64,000 nucleotides of DNA from Bacillota bacterium (GCA_023430975.1 JAEYYB010000178.1:1-64000); one strand, 5' to 3'. Shown: positions 8,730 to 17,061, numbered from the stretch's first letter. The notes: generated by a model not told the origin, from the letters alone. Numbers and translations: made by a program.

Positions 8730-8993
8730 ATATTAATAATGTGTTGGTACTCCTGGGATGTTCGAAAGTGCCTATATTTTGAACCTACAACGTTAATACG
8801 GGAGTCTGCGTTTAGAAGTGTATAGCAGGCCACAACCTAATTCCGACATTCTTTCATGGATGCAACGGCAGTGGAAGCTAAAACCTTATAGCAGGACACC
8901 CACCTAGCTTGGGCTAGGTGTCAAAATCTAGGTGAACGGCATTTTGGGTTTAACCGTGATGAAAAGTTCCTTTCCTAAAGAAAGGAACTTTTT
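8730..8993 (+). ncRNA. Structured non-coding RNA (raiA-motif-like or 6S-like; class unassigned)
   Basis: About 260 bases with a promoter, no open frame and an intrinsic terminator. Local folds are strong: ACTCC (8749-8753) with GGAGT (8801-8805) encloses a GTTCGAAA/TTTTGAAC hairpin (8760-8784). TAGC..CCAC pairs with GTGG..GCTA (8823-8880), enclosing a CATTC/GGATG hairpin. CACCTAG (8901-8907) can pair with either of two CTAGGTG copies (8914-8920 or 8928-8934). TATAGCAGG occurs twice. A 6S-like long-range closing stem (CCTGGGATG with CATTTTGGG) is also possible, but it competes with the local fold. The free-standing compact fold suggests a raiA-motif type RNA; that is an inference needing a covariance-model search. 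Confidence 0.7.
8962..8993 (+). terminator. Rho-independent terminator of the non-coding RNA
   Basis: AAAAGTTCCTTTC, loop CTAAA, GAAAGGAACTTTTT: a perfect 13-bp stem ending in a T-run. Confidence 0.9.
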
Positions 8994-9020
8994 ATAATTA
9001 TAGGCTTTAATGATGTCTAT

Positions 9021-9117
9021 ATTAAAAGTGTTAATAATCTTACATTTGGCGGAGCAAATAACGAACGGTTCAACGGGATTTGCGACAGACAAATGTAATA
9101 GATTTATCACTTTTAAT
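9021..9117. repeat. Hairpin repeat, copy B (97-bp subtype)
   Basis: Perfect 10-bp terminal inverted repeats ATTAAAAGTG/CACTTTTAAT; inner pairs TTACATTTG/CAAATGTAA and GCAAAT/ATTTGC; apical loop AACGAACGGTTCAACGGG. It lies 8 bp past the stop of the minus-strand propeller gene. Confidence 0.9.
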
Positions 9118-9125
9118 CTAGGAAA

Positions 9126-10433
9126 TTAATAGTCTTTATTATTCTCTTTTTCATCATCTTCAGAAGTTGAACTGTATTCACTTGGTTTTATATTATTTTT
9201 CAATTTTCCAATTTCATTTTCAAGATATGTTATTTTAACTGATTGCTTAGTTAGTTCCTTATGAATGATTTTACACATGTTATCAATTTTTGAAATGCTT
9301 TCTTTGATTAAGTTGTCTGCTTCAAATAGATCTTCAACATTACCTTTCAAAAGATGCATTCCGTCTATAATCATATTTCTTAGTTCATCTGTCGATATGC
9401 TTGTGCTTGTAATATTAGTGCTATTCTGATAGAAAGCCAGCTTGTATCCGTTTAAATAGATTCCTGGAATCTCTTTTGTATAAATACTGTCGCTCTCGTA
9501 AGGATTGTTGGATTTATAACTAAAGCATAAAAGCTGTTTACTAGCAGGAAAAATAAATTTAGAAGATTTGGTCCATGTTTTTCCCAGATCACTTGACATG
9601 CTGTAGTATATATTATCATCTCTTATCCAATAAACAATTACATTTCCGTTTAGAAGGATGATTGACGAGTTATTGAATGCATAGGATGAAGTTTGAATAA
9701 TTGTTTCGGAGCTCCACATATTGCGTTCCGGCACCTTTTGTTGATATATAAGTTCTATTTGCTTATCAGTTTTTCTTTGATAGATTATGCTAATAATGTC
9801 CTTATTATCTATTACTGTTTTTGGAAACTGACAGTCTCCATTAAATCTTGTAACGGGAGTAAATTCCCCCCAGATTTTTTGATTAGTATTATATTTCTTA
9901 AAGCCGATTTGGAGGTACTTCCCATCCGATACCTGGTAGAATACATAAATGTTTCCTGACTTATCTTTTAGTAAAGAATACGGATGATCGTTTTTTAATA
10001 CATAGTCAATTACTTTAGGGGGATTGATTGTTTTACCGTTAATAGTTTGGTGTGCAAGTATATGTGAGTTATTATGGTCTATTATGAAGAATATATTTAT
10101 TGTATTTCTTGAAACTATTAATTTGAGATATTTATTATAGGAAGTAGCAACGTTACTTTTCAATACCTGCAATGTATTTACATTTGATTTATCTAGAAAA
10201 GTATAAAAAATATTTCCTTGTTTATCCTGGAACAAAATATGAAAATTGTCCTCGAAGTCCATTTCTATATAGAACGGGGGTAAGAAGTTCTTATTTATCG
10301 AAACGGGTTCCGACCAGGTATTTCTTTTTGATAGGATGCTATAACATAAGCCATACCTATCATCCGAATAAAAGTTCCATGTACTACCGGTAGACTGTTT
10401 GAACAAATACTGTTTATTTCTAGAATTATACAT
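9126..10433 (-). CDS. Asp-box/BNR-type beta-propeller protein with C-terminal coiled coil
   Basis: A 435-residue protein with no signal peptide or membrane segment. Residues 1-310 consist of repeated short strands of the pattern of sialidase-like propellers; one clear Asp box, SSDLGKTWT, lies near residue 290, and degenerate copies (for example DKSGNIYVFYQVSDG) recur. Residues about 350-420 form a helical, probably coiled-coil tail ending in an acidic stretch. No catalytic sialidase Arg triad could be recognised, so a binding role is more likely. The gene is bracketed by two direct copies of the ~97 bp hairpin repeat (9021-9117 and 10535-10631), as a cassette would be. Function unknown. Confidence 0.75.
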   Translation of the reverse strand: MYNSRNKQYLFKQSTGSTWNFYSDDRYGLCYSILSKRNTWSEPVSINKNFLPPFYIEMDFEDNFHILFQDKQGNIFYTFLDKSNVNTLQVLKSNVATSYNKYLKLIVSRNTINIFFIIDHNNSHILAHQTINGKTINPPKVIDYVLKNDHPYSLLKDKSGNIYVFYQVSDGKYLQIGFKKYNTNQKIWGEFTPVTRFNGDCQFPKTVIDNKDIISIIYQRKTDKQIELIYQQKVPERNMWSSETIIQTSSYAFNNSSIILLNGNVIVYWIRDDNIYYSMSSDLGKTWTKSSKFIFPASKQLLCFSYKSNNPYESDSIYTKEIPGIYLNGYKLAFYQNSTNITSTSISTDELRNMIIDGMHLLKGNVEDLFEADNLIKESISKIDNMCKIIHKELTKQSVKITYLENEIGKLKNNIKPSEYSSTSEDDEKENNKDY

Positions 10434-10760
10434 TTCTTATACCTTGAAACATTGATCATATTAAATTAATATGCTTAAAAAAAAATATATATACAGCAAT
10501 TTGCGTGTCCAGGTCAATATTAATTCTTTATTATATTAAAAGTGTTAATAATCTTACATTTGCCAGAGCAAATAACGAACGGTTCAACGGGATTTGCGAC
10601 AGACAAATGTAATAGATTTATCACTTTTATTATATATAAAACTAACTATAAAATTAAAATTAATTTAATTTATATTTCTTTCGTTTCTTAAGTAACAAAA
10701 ACTTACAAACTACATATTATGTAATTGATAGTGATAATTCCTTATATAAGGGGGATAATT
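10434..10760. other. Intergenic region containing hairpin repeat C
   Basis: This gap between divergent genes holds hairpin repeat C (10535-10631) and AT-rich flanks. No other open frame or clear promoter was found. Confidence 0.5.
10535..10631. repeat. Hairpin repeat, copy C (97-bp subtype)
   Basis: Identical to copy B except for about three bases (CCAGAG in place of GCGGAG, and the final T), in the same orientation. B and C flank the propeller gene. Confidence 0.9.
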
Positions 10761-11540
10761 ATGAGCCATGAAAAACATCATGACAAAGTAGTTCCAGGAC
10801 TTTTAAACGAGAAGGACTTGTGTAAAATCCGGGAAGCAGTTTGTATTCAAGTGGAAAAAATATATGATTCATGTAGGGAAAAGGATTGTATAGAAAACGC
10901 AAGAGTAATATTCAAGCACAGTATACAAAATATCGTTGATGAAGCGATAAATGTAAAAGTAAGATGTGCTGAAGTAGTTGATGTTTATGCGGATATAGAA
11001 GAAGTTCCGTTTAAGAGAGGATTCTTTACAGTAGATGTAAAATTCTTTATTAGAGTAACACTGGATTTCTTTGTACCGGATAACGGCGGAATAGACATTG
11101 TTACAAGAAGAGGTCTTGTTGTATTTGACAAAAAAGTAATCCTGTTTGGTTCCGAAGGTAATGTGAAGATATTTAAATCACACTTCAAAGGCGATTGCAG
11201 GATAGACAAAAAGGAAATCAATTTAGGGTCAAAACTGCAGCAGGATAATTTACCAATAGCTAAAGTGGAAGTTGCTGAACCTATAGCATTAAATGCAAAA
11301 ATACAGGATATTCTTGACAAATGCTTTGAAGATTGCTGTTGTATAGATCAGATTCCTAGAGGTATTGCAGATACCCTTGGTGGAGATGATGATGATTGCA
11401 ACGGTGATATAGGACCTGCAAATCAGATACCAAGAAGAAGAGTAGTAGTAAGTCTTGGATTATTCTCAATAATTAAATTGGTAAGACTTGTACAACTGCT
11501 TATTCCGGCATTTGATTTCTGCTTCCCGAACAATATTTAA
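10761..11540 (+). CDS. Conserved clostridial Cys-rich protein of unknown function
   Basis: A 259-residue protein starting MSHEKHHDK. An upstream GTG-type extension exists, but GGGGGAT lies about 6 bases before 10761, so this start is preferred. The N-terminal part has paired cysteines (YDSCREKDCIE). The middle is beta-rich (about 80-190), and a CFEDCCC cluster is followed by an Asp-rich loop. The C-terminus is hydrophobic (about 230-252). Similar cysteine-rich proteins occur in spore-forming Clostridia, and a spore-surface role is possible. I do not recognise a named domain, so the function is open. Confidence 0.75.
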   Translation: MSHEKHHDKVVPGLLNEKDLCKIREAVCIQVEKIYDSCREKDCIENARVIFKHSIQNIVDEAINVKVRCAEVVDVYADIEEVPFKRGFFTVDVKFFIRVTLDFFVPDNGGIDIVTRRGLVVFDKKVILFGSEGNVKIFKSHFKGDCRIDKKEINLGSKLQQDNLPIAKVEVAEPIALNAKIQDILDKCFEDCCCIDQIPRGIADTLGGDDDDCNGDIGPANQIPRRRVVVSLGLFSIIKLVRLVQLLIPAFDFCFPNNI

Positions 11541-11828
11541 GGTGCGTAATTTGATCTTATGTTAAGAGACTGCTGAATTTCTGATTCTTTTGAATTTTCA
11601 CAATGTCCACTTTCTTAATTTTACTTGATATACTACTAGATAAATTATGAAATGGAAGTCAATGCATATAATATTAATAAATCCAAATTCATTTAAAACT
11701 TATAATTACACTGGTAAAATACCATATCTAAAATTAAGAGATATCTACATTAACCTGAAATTTAGAATATTAACTGTTATAATAATCGATACCAAAAATC
11801 TTATCTACATTTTTATTTCTATTGTTCT
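11541..11828. other. Intergenic decay zone downstream of the Cys-rich gene
   Basis: AT-rich DNA. On the minus strand it contains broken reading frames with hydrophobic stretches (for example RFLVSIIITVNIL) that look like the frameshifted tail of the CBO0543-like remnant at 11829-12110. Confidence 0.4.
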
Positions 11829-12110
11829 TTACATCGTAATTCGAGTCCCCTCACCTCTACTGGCGTATCTACTATAAATTACAATTATACATGGAAATAT
11901 TACGCAGGCTATAAAATAATTAGCTAAAATATCATTCCAAAATGAACCTCGTATTATACATAGTTCCTTTTTATATGTAAGAAGATTAGATGAAAGAGTT
12001 GCAATTATATACATCAATATAGTTGGATAATATAATCTCCAGTTTTTCCAATCTCCCCATTTAAGGGATAGAAGTATAAATATTAGTGCTATTATAACAA
12101 GTGGCATCAA
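11829..12110 (-). pseudogene. CBO0543-family membrane protein, truncated
   Basis: A 93-residue open frame with LSLKWGDWKNWRLYYPTILMY, LLTYKKEL and a second hydrophobic helix, matching the N-terminal two-thirds of the CBO0543 membrane family (about 150-180 residues) of Bacilli and Clostridia. After residue 84 the frame runs into RGEGTRITM and a stop, while the expected third and fourth helices appear in other frames with stops downstream. The start at 12110 has only a weak GAGGG upstream. It is probably inactive; a short functional product cannot be excluded. Confidence 0.6.
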
Positions 12111-12173
12111 AAGACCATCCCTCTAATACTCAACCTTTAACTCTTTCTGCAAACCGTCAAAAATCCATTTACT

Positions 12174-12645
12174 CTACTTACCTTCAGTTTTCTTCTTAAT
12201 CAATATGGCATACCAAGTTAAAATAGGGAAAAATAATGAGTAGAAAATAAGGGAATGTGGGATTATTCTCCATCCTGTATATATTATTACCTTAAGAGGT
12301 TTTAATATAGTAATTCAAATAGAGTAGATAATACAATGGCAGCGACATTAAACAGTACCAAATTCCCTAGCTTCTATTCTTTGGGAGTAGCTTTGAAAAT
12401 ATTACCCCCGCTGTCGGATAAAAAATCAAATCATAAAATAGTGCAAAGTAATATTTGGCTACACCCCCTTGCACATGATAATATAGTCCATTTCCAATAC
12501 CTATTACATGGTCAGTAATCTTTGATACTCCGAGCATTGTTAAATAAATTATATAATTGTTAAGCCTAAACCTTTTTATAGCAATTAAGAATACCAAAAC
12601 TGCAATACAGCAAAATAACAATAATCCATAAGCAAAATATTCCAG
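12174..12645 (-). pseudogene. Second membrane-protein remnant (CBO0543-like), frameshifted
   Basis: Reading on the minus strand from a CTG at 12645 (after GGGGGG) gives LEYFAYGLLLFCCIAVLVFL and onward to YDLIFYPTAGVIFSKLLP, then a stop at 12367. The protein continues in a second frame (GNLVLFNVAAIVLSTLFELLY), then in a third (LKPLKVIIYTGWR, PHSLIFYSLFFPILTWYAIL), ending in KKKTEGK and a stop at 12174. The two frameshifts and the lost start codon show decay. It belongs to the same type of Bacillus/Clostridium membrane protein as the neighbouring remnant. Confidence 0.65.
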
Positions 12646-12868
12646 TATAATCCCCCTTCTCCTATAAGTTCGTAACTCGAAAAAGATTTAATACTAGTAT
12701 TTACAATAGCAATATCAAATAATCGTAAAACTATTGAATATGAAAACGTAAATACCCACAAATACGGACTAGAGACTGACCCTAAACGTCTTTATTTTTG
12801 TTTCGATAAAAGATAGAATATAATACGGTAGTTTCCATATATTTTGCTTTTTGGAGGGTATGTTTCTT

Positions 12869-13750
12869 ATGAGTGAGGTTCCAAACTTTGTCAATACAGA
12901 TATTTTTGATAAAGTACAAATAGAAAGCATAAAGAAAGAATTGCTTACATGGAATGATAGTGTTTTGAAAAGTCATAATGACTCAACTCATTTAATACAT
13001 AAGTTAGCGTTTCTCGCTGATATTGGTTTTACAGTTGATGACCCGATTATTAAAACAATTGTAGATATTATAACCAGTCATATCTCACCCGAAGGAGTAT
13101 TTCAAGTACAAGTAAATATATCGCCCTCTTACGGTGGTACAGGGCAAAACCAATGGACGTGGATGTTATGTGATGCACCATTAGTTCTCTATAGTTTAGC
13201 AAAAATGGGATTAAAGGATGATCCAAGAATTAAAAATGCCGTAAATTATCTCGCTGATTTGAATAGCGAAGTCGGTTGGGAATGTATTGTATCGCCTGAC
13301 TTGGGTAAATTCCGTGGCCCTGGTCGTAAAGCTGACCCATGCCCTTACGCAACCCTTATAATGTTGAAGTTGTTAGCACTTTTTCCAGATTGGAAAGACC
13401 GGGATTGCTGCAAAGTGGGAGCAGAAACATTATTAAGGCTGTGGAAACAAAGAAAAGAGCGTAGACCTTATATGTTTGCCATGGGTTCCACCTTCGTAAA
13501 GATAAAAGCTCCATTGATTTGGTATGATATTCTTCATGTGACATACGTACTTACCCAATTTGACTGGCTTAAAAACGATGAAAGGTTAAACAGCATGGTC
13601 AATTTAATACTATCAAAAGCTGATGAACAGGGGATTTTCAAAGCAGAGTCCGTTTATAAGGCGTGGAGTGCGTGGGAATTTGGTCAAAAGAAAACGGCTT
13701 CACGTTGGTTAACCCACCTAGTTAAAGAAATACAGGGACGACTTAATTAA
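12869..13750 (+). CDS. Prenyltransferase/terpene cyclase-like alpha-alpha toroid protein
   Basis: A 293-residue soluble protein made of helical repeats with recurring segments such as KLAFLADIGFTVDDP, PLVLYSLAKMGLKDDPRIKNA and KLLALFPDW, characteristic of the alpha/alpha-toroid fold of squalene cyclase/prenyltransferase-type repeats. A CP pair (DPCPYATL) is conserved in such bacterial proteins. No DCTAE or DxDD catalytic motif is seen, so the enzymatic role is unclear. The start at 12869 is preferred because GGAGGG (12853-12858) lies 10 bases upstream and is too close to the ATG at 12860. It is the first intact gene of the accessory island; the MGMT-like gene follows after 40 bases. Confidence 0.75.
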   Translation: MSEVPNFVNTDIFDKVQIESIKKELLTWNDSVLKSHNDSTHLIHKLAFLADIGFTVDDPIIKTIVDIITSHISPEGVFQVQVNISPSYGGTGQNQWTWMLCDAPLVLYSLAKMGLKDDPRIKNAVNYLADLNSEVGWECIVSPDLGKFRGPGRKADPCPYATLIMLKLLALFPDWKDRDCCKVGAETLLRLWKQRKERRPYMFAMGSTFVKIKAPLIWYDILHVTYVLTQFDWLKNDERLNSMVNLILSKADEQGIFKAESVYKAWSAWEFGQKKTASRWLTHLVKEIQGRLN

Positions 13751-13790
13751 TGTGTCTTACGTAATATGAAGTTAATCAAGGAGGATGCCT

Positions 13791-14255
13791 ATGGCAAAAA
13801 AGACTTGGAATGAAAAATTGAGGATTAGTAACGGGCTACCCAAAGTAGAACCAATTGAAGGAAAAATGACTAAACGCCTTGGTGTAGGCAGTATGGTTAT
13901 CCCAGCCCCTACAGAGGTTGACGAGCTAATGCATACGGTAGAAAAGGGCAAACTAATTACAACGGATATTATCCGTGAAAAGCTCGCAAAGAAGCACGGG
14001 GCTACAGTAACTTGTCCTCTTACAACTGGAATTTTCACTAAAATAGCAGCGTTTGCGGCAGAGGAAAACATTATCGGGTGCAAGACAGATGTTACCCCTT
14101 ATTGGCGTACATTAAAATAAAAAGGTGAGCTTAACGAAAAGTTTCCAGGTGGTACAGATAATCACAAAATGCTGCTTGAAATGGAAGGACATACGGTAAA
14201 ACAAAAAGGTAAAAAGTATTTCGTAGAGAATTACGAAAAATGTTTGGTTGATTGA
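13791..14255 (+). pseudogene. MGMT family (alkyltransferase-like) protein with an in-frame TAA
   Basis: Starting at 13791 (AAGGAGG 6 bases upstream), the frame codes for MAKKTWNEKL to TPYWRTLK, a TAA stop at 14118-14120, and then continues in the same frame as KGELNEKFPGGTDN to VENYEKCLVD and TGA at 14253-14255. From memory of the family, members run straight through this point (TPYWRTLKxGGELN). The protein resembles the DNA-binding domain of O6-methylguanine methyltransferases, with CPLTTG in place of the catalytic PCHR, so it would be a non-catalytic relative. A single nonsense change, or stop read-through, explains the break. Confidence 0.75.
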
Positions 14256-14281
14256 AAATCTATGTGACTGTTTGGGGTATC

Positions 14282-14308
14282 AGCGTGTATACCACGCTTT
14301 TTCATTTT
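14282..14308 (+). terminator. Terminator after the MGMT-like gene
   Basis: AGCGTG, loop TATAC, CACGCT, then T-rich (14282-14308). The rest of the 290-bp gap to 14546 shows no gene. Confidence 0.7.
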
Positions 14309-14545
14309 TTAATCATATGATGTTATTCCCTGCCGTCGTGCTGCCCTGCCAATCTATAGAATTGAAATGTAGTAATGATATAAATATGCCTCTTTATGTT
14401 TTCATGGTTTTGATGAAAACGAGATTAAGGAGGCTTTTCTATTTGCAATAATCATACGAATAATTGTATCCTCACAGAACCGATACATAAGTGCAGTTCA
14501 TTGGGGAAAAATATGCACGGGATAAGAAAAATTGGAGGTGAACAT

Positions 14546-14752
14546 ATGGCACAACAAAATTTGACATTACATGAAACAATGGAAATACATGAACTGCTAA
14601 ACTTTAAAACCATCTGCATGACAACATCAAAGTTGATACAGGGAGTCGTGTTTGATCAGGACTTAAAAGTATTGCTTGGAAAAGATGTACAGCAATCCAT
14701 GCAAGCAGTAAATGTATTACAAGGGCTTTTAAGCAAAACTCAACCACAATAA
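14546..14752 (+). CDS. yraG: Small CotF-type spore coat protein (YraG-like)
   Basis: A 68-residue helical protein (LHETMEIHELLNFKTICMTT) of the CotF-associated small coat type. It starts at 14546, where GGAGGTG lies 5 bases before ATG; an upstream in-frame ATG lacks a ribosome site. It begins a five-gene set (small coat, large coat, alcohol dehydrogenase, small coat, large coat) with the order and approximate sizes of yraG-yraF-adhB-yraE-yraD of Bacillus subtilis, where the genes are linked to sporulation. The symbol is by synteny. The next gene starts 19 bases downstream. Confidence 0.8.
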   Translation: MAQQNLTLHETMEIHELLNFKTICMTTSKLIQGVVFDQDLKVLLGKDVQQSMQAVNVLQGLLSKTQPQ

Positions 14753-14771
14753 ATTGGAGGTGAAACCACTG

Positions 14772-15176
14772 ATGGACTATGAAAAGAAACCTATTAACGC
14801 AATAAAAGGACCGATGAAGAACGACTACTTGGAAATTGAAAACGCGGAGGGAATGCCTGGTCTCGTAGATTCAACAATAGCCCTGAATTTCTTATTGAAT
14901 GTAAAAAGTGGAATAAGAAATTGTGCGATTGCATTAACAGAAATCGCTGATCCACAAGCAAGAACAGAGATACGCGATATGTTGGATGCTCAAATTGACC
15001 TACACGCTGAAGTTTCAGAGCTAATGATGAACAAGGGGTGGCTCCATCCTTACCAAACGAGAGAACAATTTAAACTGGATGAGATGTCCGCCCAGGCAGC
15101 ACTTCAAATTGCCAATTTGCAGTTGTTCCCTGGCGATACTAGCAGGCTTGGTTCATTTGCAACACCAAACTATTAA
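14772..15176 (+). CDS. yraF: CotF-family spore coat protein (YraF-like)
   Basis: A 134-residue CotF-domain protein. The core from about residue 40 (DSTIALNFLLNVKSGIRNCA, MLDAQIDLHAEVSELMMNKGW, HPYQ) forms the ferritin-like helical pair typical of CotF coat proteins. The start is set at ATG 14772, 9 bases after GGAGGTG. It would be assembled into the spore coat in the mother cell. It forms a pair with the preceding small coat gene and precedes the dehydrogenase by 21 bases. Confidence 0.85.
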   Translation: MDYEKKPINAIKGPMKNDYLEIENAEGMPGLVDSTIALNFLLNVKSGIRNCAIALTEIADPQARTEIRDMLDAQIDLHAEVSELMMNKGWLHPYQTREQFKLDEMSAQAALQIANLQLFPGDTSRLGSFATPNY

Positions 15177-15197
15177 AACCAGGAGGTAATATAAATA

Positions 15198-16343
15198 ATG
15201 AAAGCTGTAACATTTCAAGGTATAAAAAACGTAGAGGTTAAAGAAGTTCAAGCCCCTACAGTCCATAAACCTGACGATATTATCGTAAAAATTACAACGA
15301 CTGCGATATGTGGTTCGGACTTGCATCTGATCCATGACATGATTCCCAACCTCCCTAAAAACTATATCATCGGTCATGAACCCATGGGAGTAGTTGAGGA
15401 AGTGGGGCCGGAGGTGACAAAGTTAAAGAAAGGGGATCGGGTCATCGTTCCGTTTAATGTTAGCTGTGGTGAATGCTTTTATTGCAAACACGACTTGACA
15501 AGTCAATGTGATAACTCAAATCCCCATGGTGGAATGGGAGGTTTCTTTGGATACTCTGAAACTACTGGTGGGTATCCCGGCGGTCAAGCTGAATATATGC
15601 GAGTTCCTTATGGCAACTTTACTCCTTTCAAAATCCCAGAGAACAGCGAGATAGAAGATGAAAAATTAGTGCTGCTCGCAGATGCCATGTCAACTGCATT
15701 CTGGAGTGTTGAAAACGCTGGGGTGAAAAACGGAGATACCGTCATTGTCTTGGGATGCGGGCCGGTAGGGCTGCTGGCACAAAAATTCTGCTGGATGATG
15801 GGTGCTAAAAGGGTTATTGCAGTAGATTATATCGATTATCGTTTAGAACATGCAAAAAAATATAACAACGTAGAGACAGTTAATTTTGAACAACATGATA
15901 ACACTGGAGAATATTTGAAAGAAATTACTCAAGGTGGAGCAGATATTGTAATCGATGCCGTTGGTATGGACGGAAAGATGACTCCGATGGAATACCTGGC
16001 TTCCGGCATAAAACTGCAGGGCGGTGCTTTAGGCAGTTTTGTCATTGCAAGCCAGGCAGTTAGAAAAGGAGGAATGATACAGGTAACTGGTGTTTATGGT
16101 GGAAGATATAATGGTGTCCCTCTTGGTGATTTAATGAATCGCAACATCAATTTGAGAATGGGACAGGCTCCAGTCATTCCGTATATCCCCCGTCTATACC
16201 AGATGCTTGTAGAAAAGAAGGTTGATCCAAGCGATATTATTACCCACAAGCTGCCGTTGGATCAAGCAAAGCATGGATACGAGGTTTTTGACACAAAAAC
16301 CGATGGATGTATTAAGGTAGTACTCCATCCGGGAGTGCATTGA
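15198..16343 (+). CDS. adhB: Zinc-dependent alcohol dehydrogenase (AdhB-like)
   Basis: A 381-residue medium-chain dehydrogenase. The catalytic zinc site appears as CGSDLHLI (Cys at about 38) and GHEPMGVVEEVG (His-Glu at about 60-61). The structural zinc lobe has CGECFYCKHDLTSQC (about 93-107), and the NAD-binding Rossmann motif is LGCGPVGLLAQ (about 178-188), followed by AVDYIDYRL. Length and motifs fit the glutathione-independent formaldehyde-dehydrogenase-like clade that includes AdhB. It sits inside the coat operon with 21 bases before it, and AGGAGG precedes its ATG, so it is probably made during sporulation. Its substrate is unknown. Confidence 0.92.
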   Translation: MKAVTFQGIKNVEVKEVQAPTVHKPDDIIVKITTTAICGSDLHLIHDMIPNLPKNYIIGHEPMGVVEEVGPEVTKLKKGDRVIVPFNVSCGECFYCKHDLTSQCDNSNPHGGMGGFFGYSETTGGYPGGQAEYMRVPYGNFTPFKIPENSEIEDEKLVLLADAMSTAFWSVENAGVKNGDTVIVLGCGPVGLLAQKFCWMMGAKRVIAVDYIDYRLEHAKKYNNVETVNFEQHDNTGEYLKEITQGGADIVIDAVGMDGKMTPMEYLASGIKLQGGALGSFVIASQAVRKGGMIQVTGVYGGRYNGVPLGDLMNRNINLRMGQAPVIPYIPRLYQMLVEKKVDPSDIITHKLPLDQAKHGYEVFDTKTDGCIKVVLHPGVH

Positions 16344-16421
16344 TAGATCCAGTAAAGAATTTATAAATTTAACTTTCAGGTAAAGAATAATATATTTGCA
16401 GAGTATGGGAAGGTGTAAAAA

Positions 16422-16661
16422 TTGATAACAGGAAAAAGAATAGCACCACATGAGACATTTGAACTTCATGAGTTACTCACCTTTAAAAATGTATGTGCTA
16501 CAAAATCGTCGACAATGGCTGAATTAGTTAAGGATGAAGAATTAAAAACATTGATGCAGCAGGATTTTACTGTTTCTCAAGGACAAATAAAAGAACTTCA
16601 AGACTTAATTCAATCATCAGAGCTTCTAAACCAAGGGACAGCGAGTACGAAAAACCATTGA
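16422..16661 (+). CDS. yraE: Small CotF-type spore coat protein (YraE-like)
   Basis: A 79-residue helical protein similar to the small coat protein before the dehydrogenase gene (HETFELHELLTFKNVCATKSS here, HETMEIHELLNFKTICMTTS there). It starts at TTG 16422, with GGAAGGTG about 8 bases upstream; no ATG is available. It is the fourth member of the yra-type set and is followed after 34 bases by a larger CotF gene. Confidence 0.78.
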   Translation: MITGKRIAPHETFELHELLTFKNVCATKSSTMAELVKDEELKTLMQQDFTVSQGQIKELQDLIQSSELLNQGTASTKNH

Positions 16662-16695
16662 CATTAATTTTCAAAAGTAGAAAGAAGGTGAAGCT

Positions 16696-16992
16696 ATGGG
16701 AAACTTATTACAAAATATGGCCGGTATGGGTGATATGACAGAACAGGTCATTGCGACAGACTTTTTAATTTCTGCTAAAGCAGGGGTTAAAAATTATGCT
16801 GTAGCAATTTCTGAAACAGCGACCCCGGAAGTTAGGGAGGTACTTCGCAGACACCTTGATATCGCTATAAAGACGCATGAAAAAATAGCTGCTTATATGA
16901 CAAAAAAGGGTTATTATCACCCTCAAAACCCACTGGAACAAATAAAAGTTGACATGCAGGCAGCAGATACAGTTTTAAATATACAGCAGTAA
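16696..16992 (+). CDS. yraD: CotF-family spore coat protein (YraD-like)
   Basis: A 98-residue protein (YraD of B. subtilis is of similar size) with the CotF core: EQVIATDFLISAKAGVKNYA, VLRRHLDIAIKTHEKIAAYM and KGYYHPQNP. It parallels the YraF-like gene at 14772. GAAGGTGA lies 5 bases before the ATG. It is the last gene of the coat set; a hairpin terminator follows. Confidence 0.85.
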   Translation: MGNLLQNMAGMGDMTEQVIATDFLISAKAGVKNYAVAISETATPEVREVLRRHLDIAIKTHEKIAAYMTKKGYYHPQNPLEQIKVDMQAADTVLNIQQ

Positions 16993-17061
16993 TAACAAGG
17001 AAGTTGTTAGAGTATATTCCAAGCCGTACGAAACCAAATTGTTCATAAGCTGTTGATAAAG

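Noticed and set aside
8730..8993. Firm 6S RNA (ssrS) call
   Set aside because: The long-range closing stem is possible, but the local hairpin GTTCGAAA/TTTTGAAC competes with it; left as unassigned class.
14118..14120. Recoding (selenocysteine/pyrrolysine-type) at the stop
   Set aside because: The codon is TAA, which is not used for either residue, and no recoding hairpin is evident.
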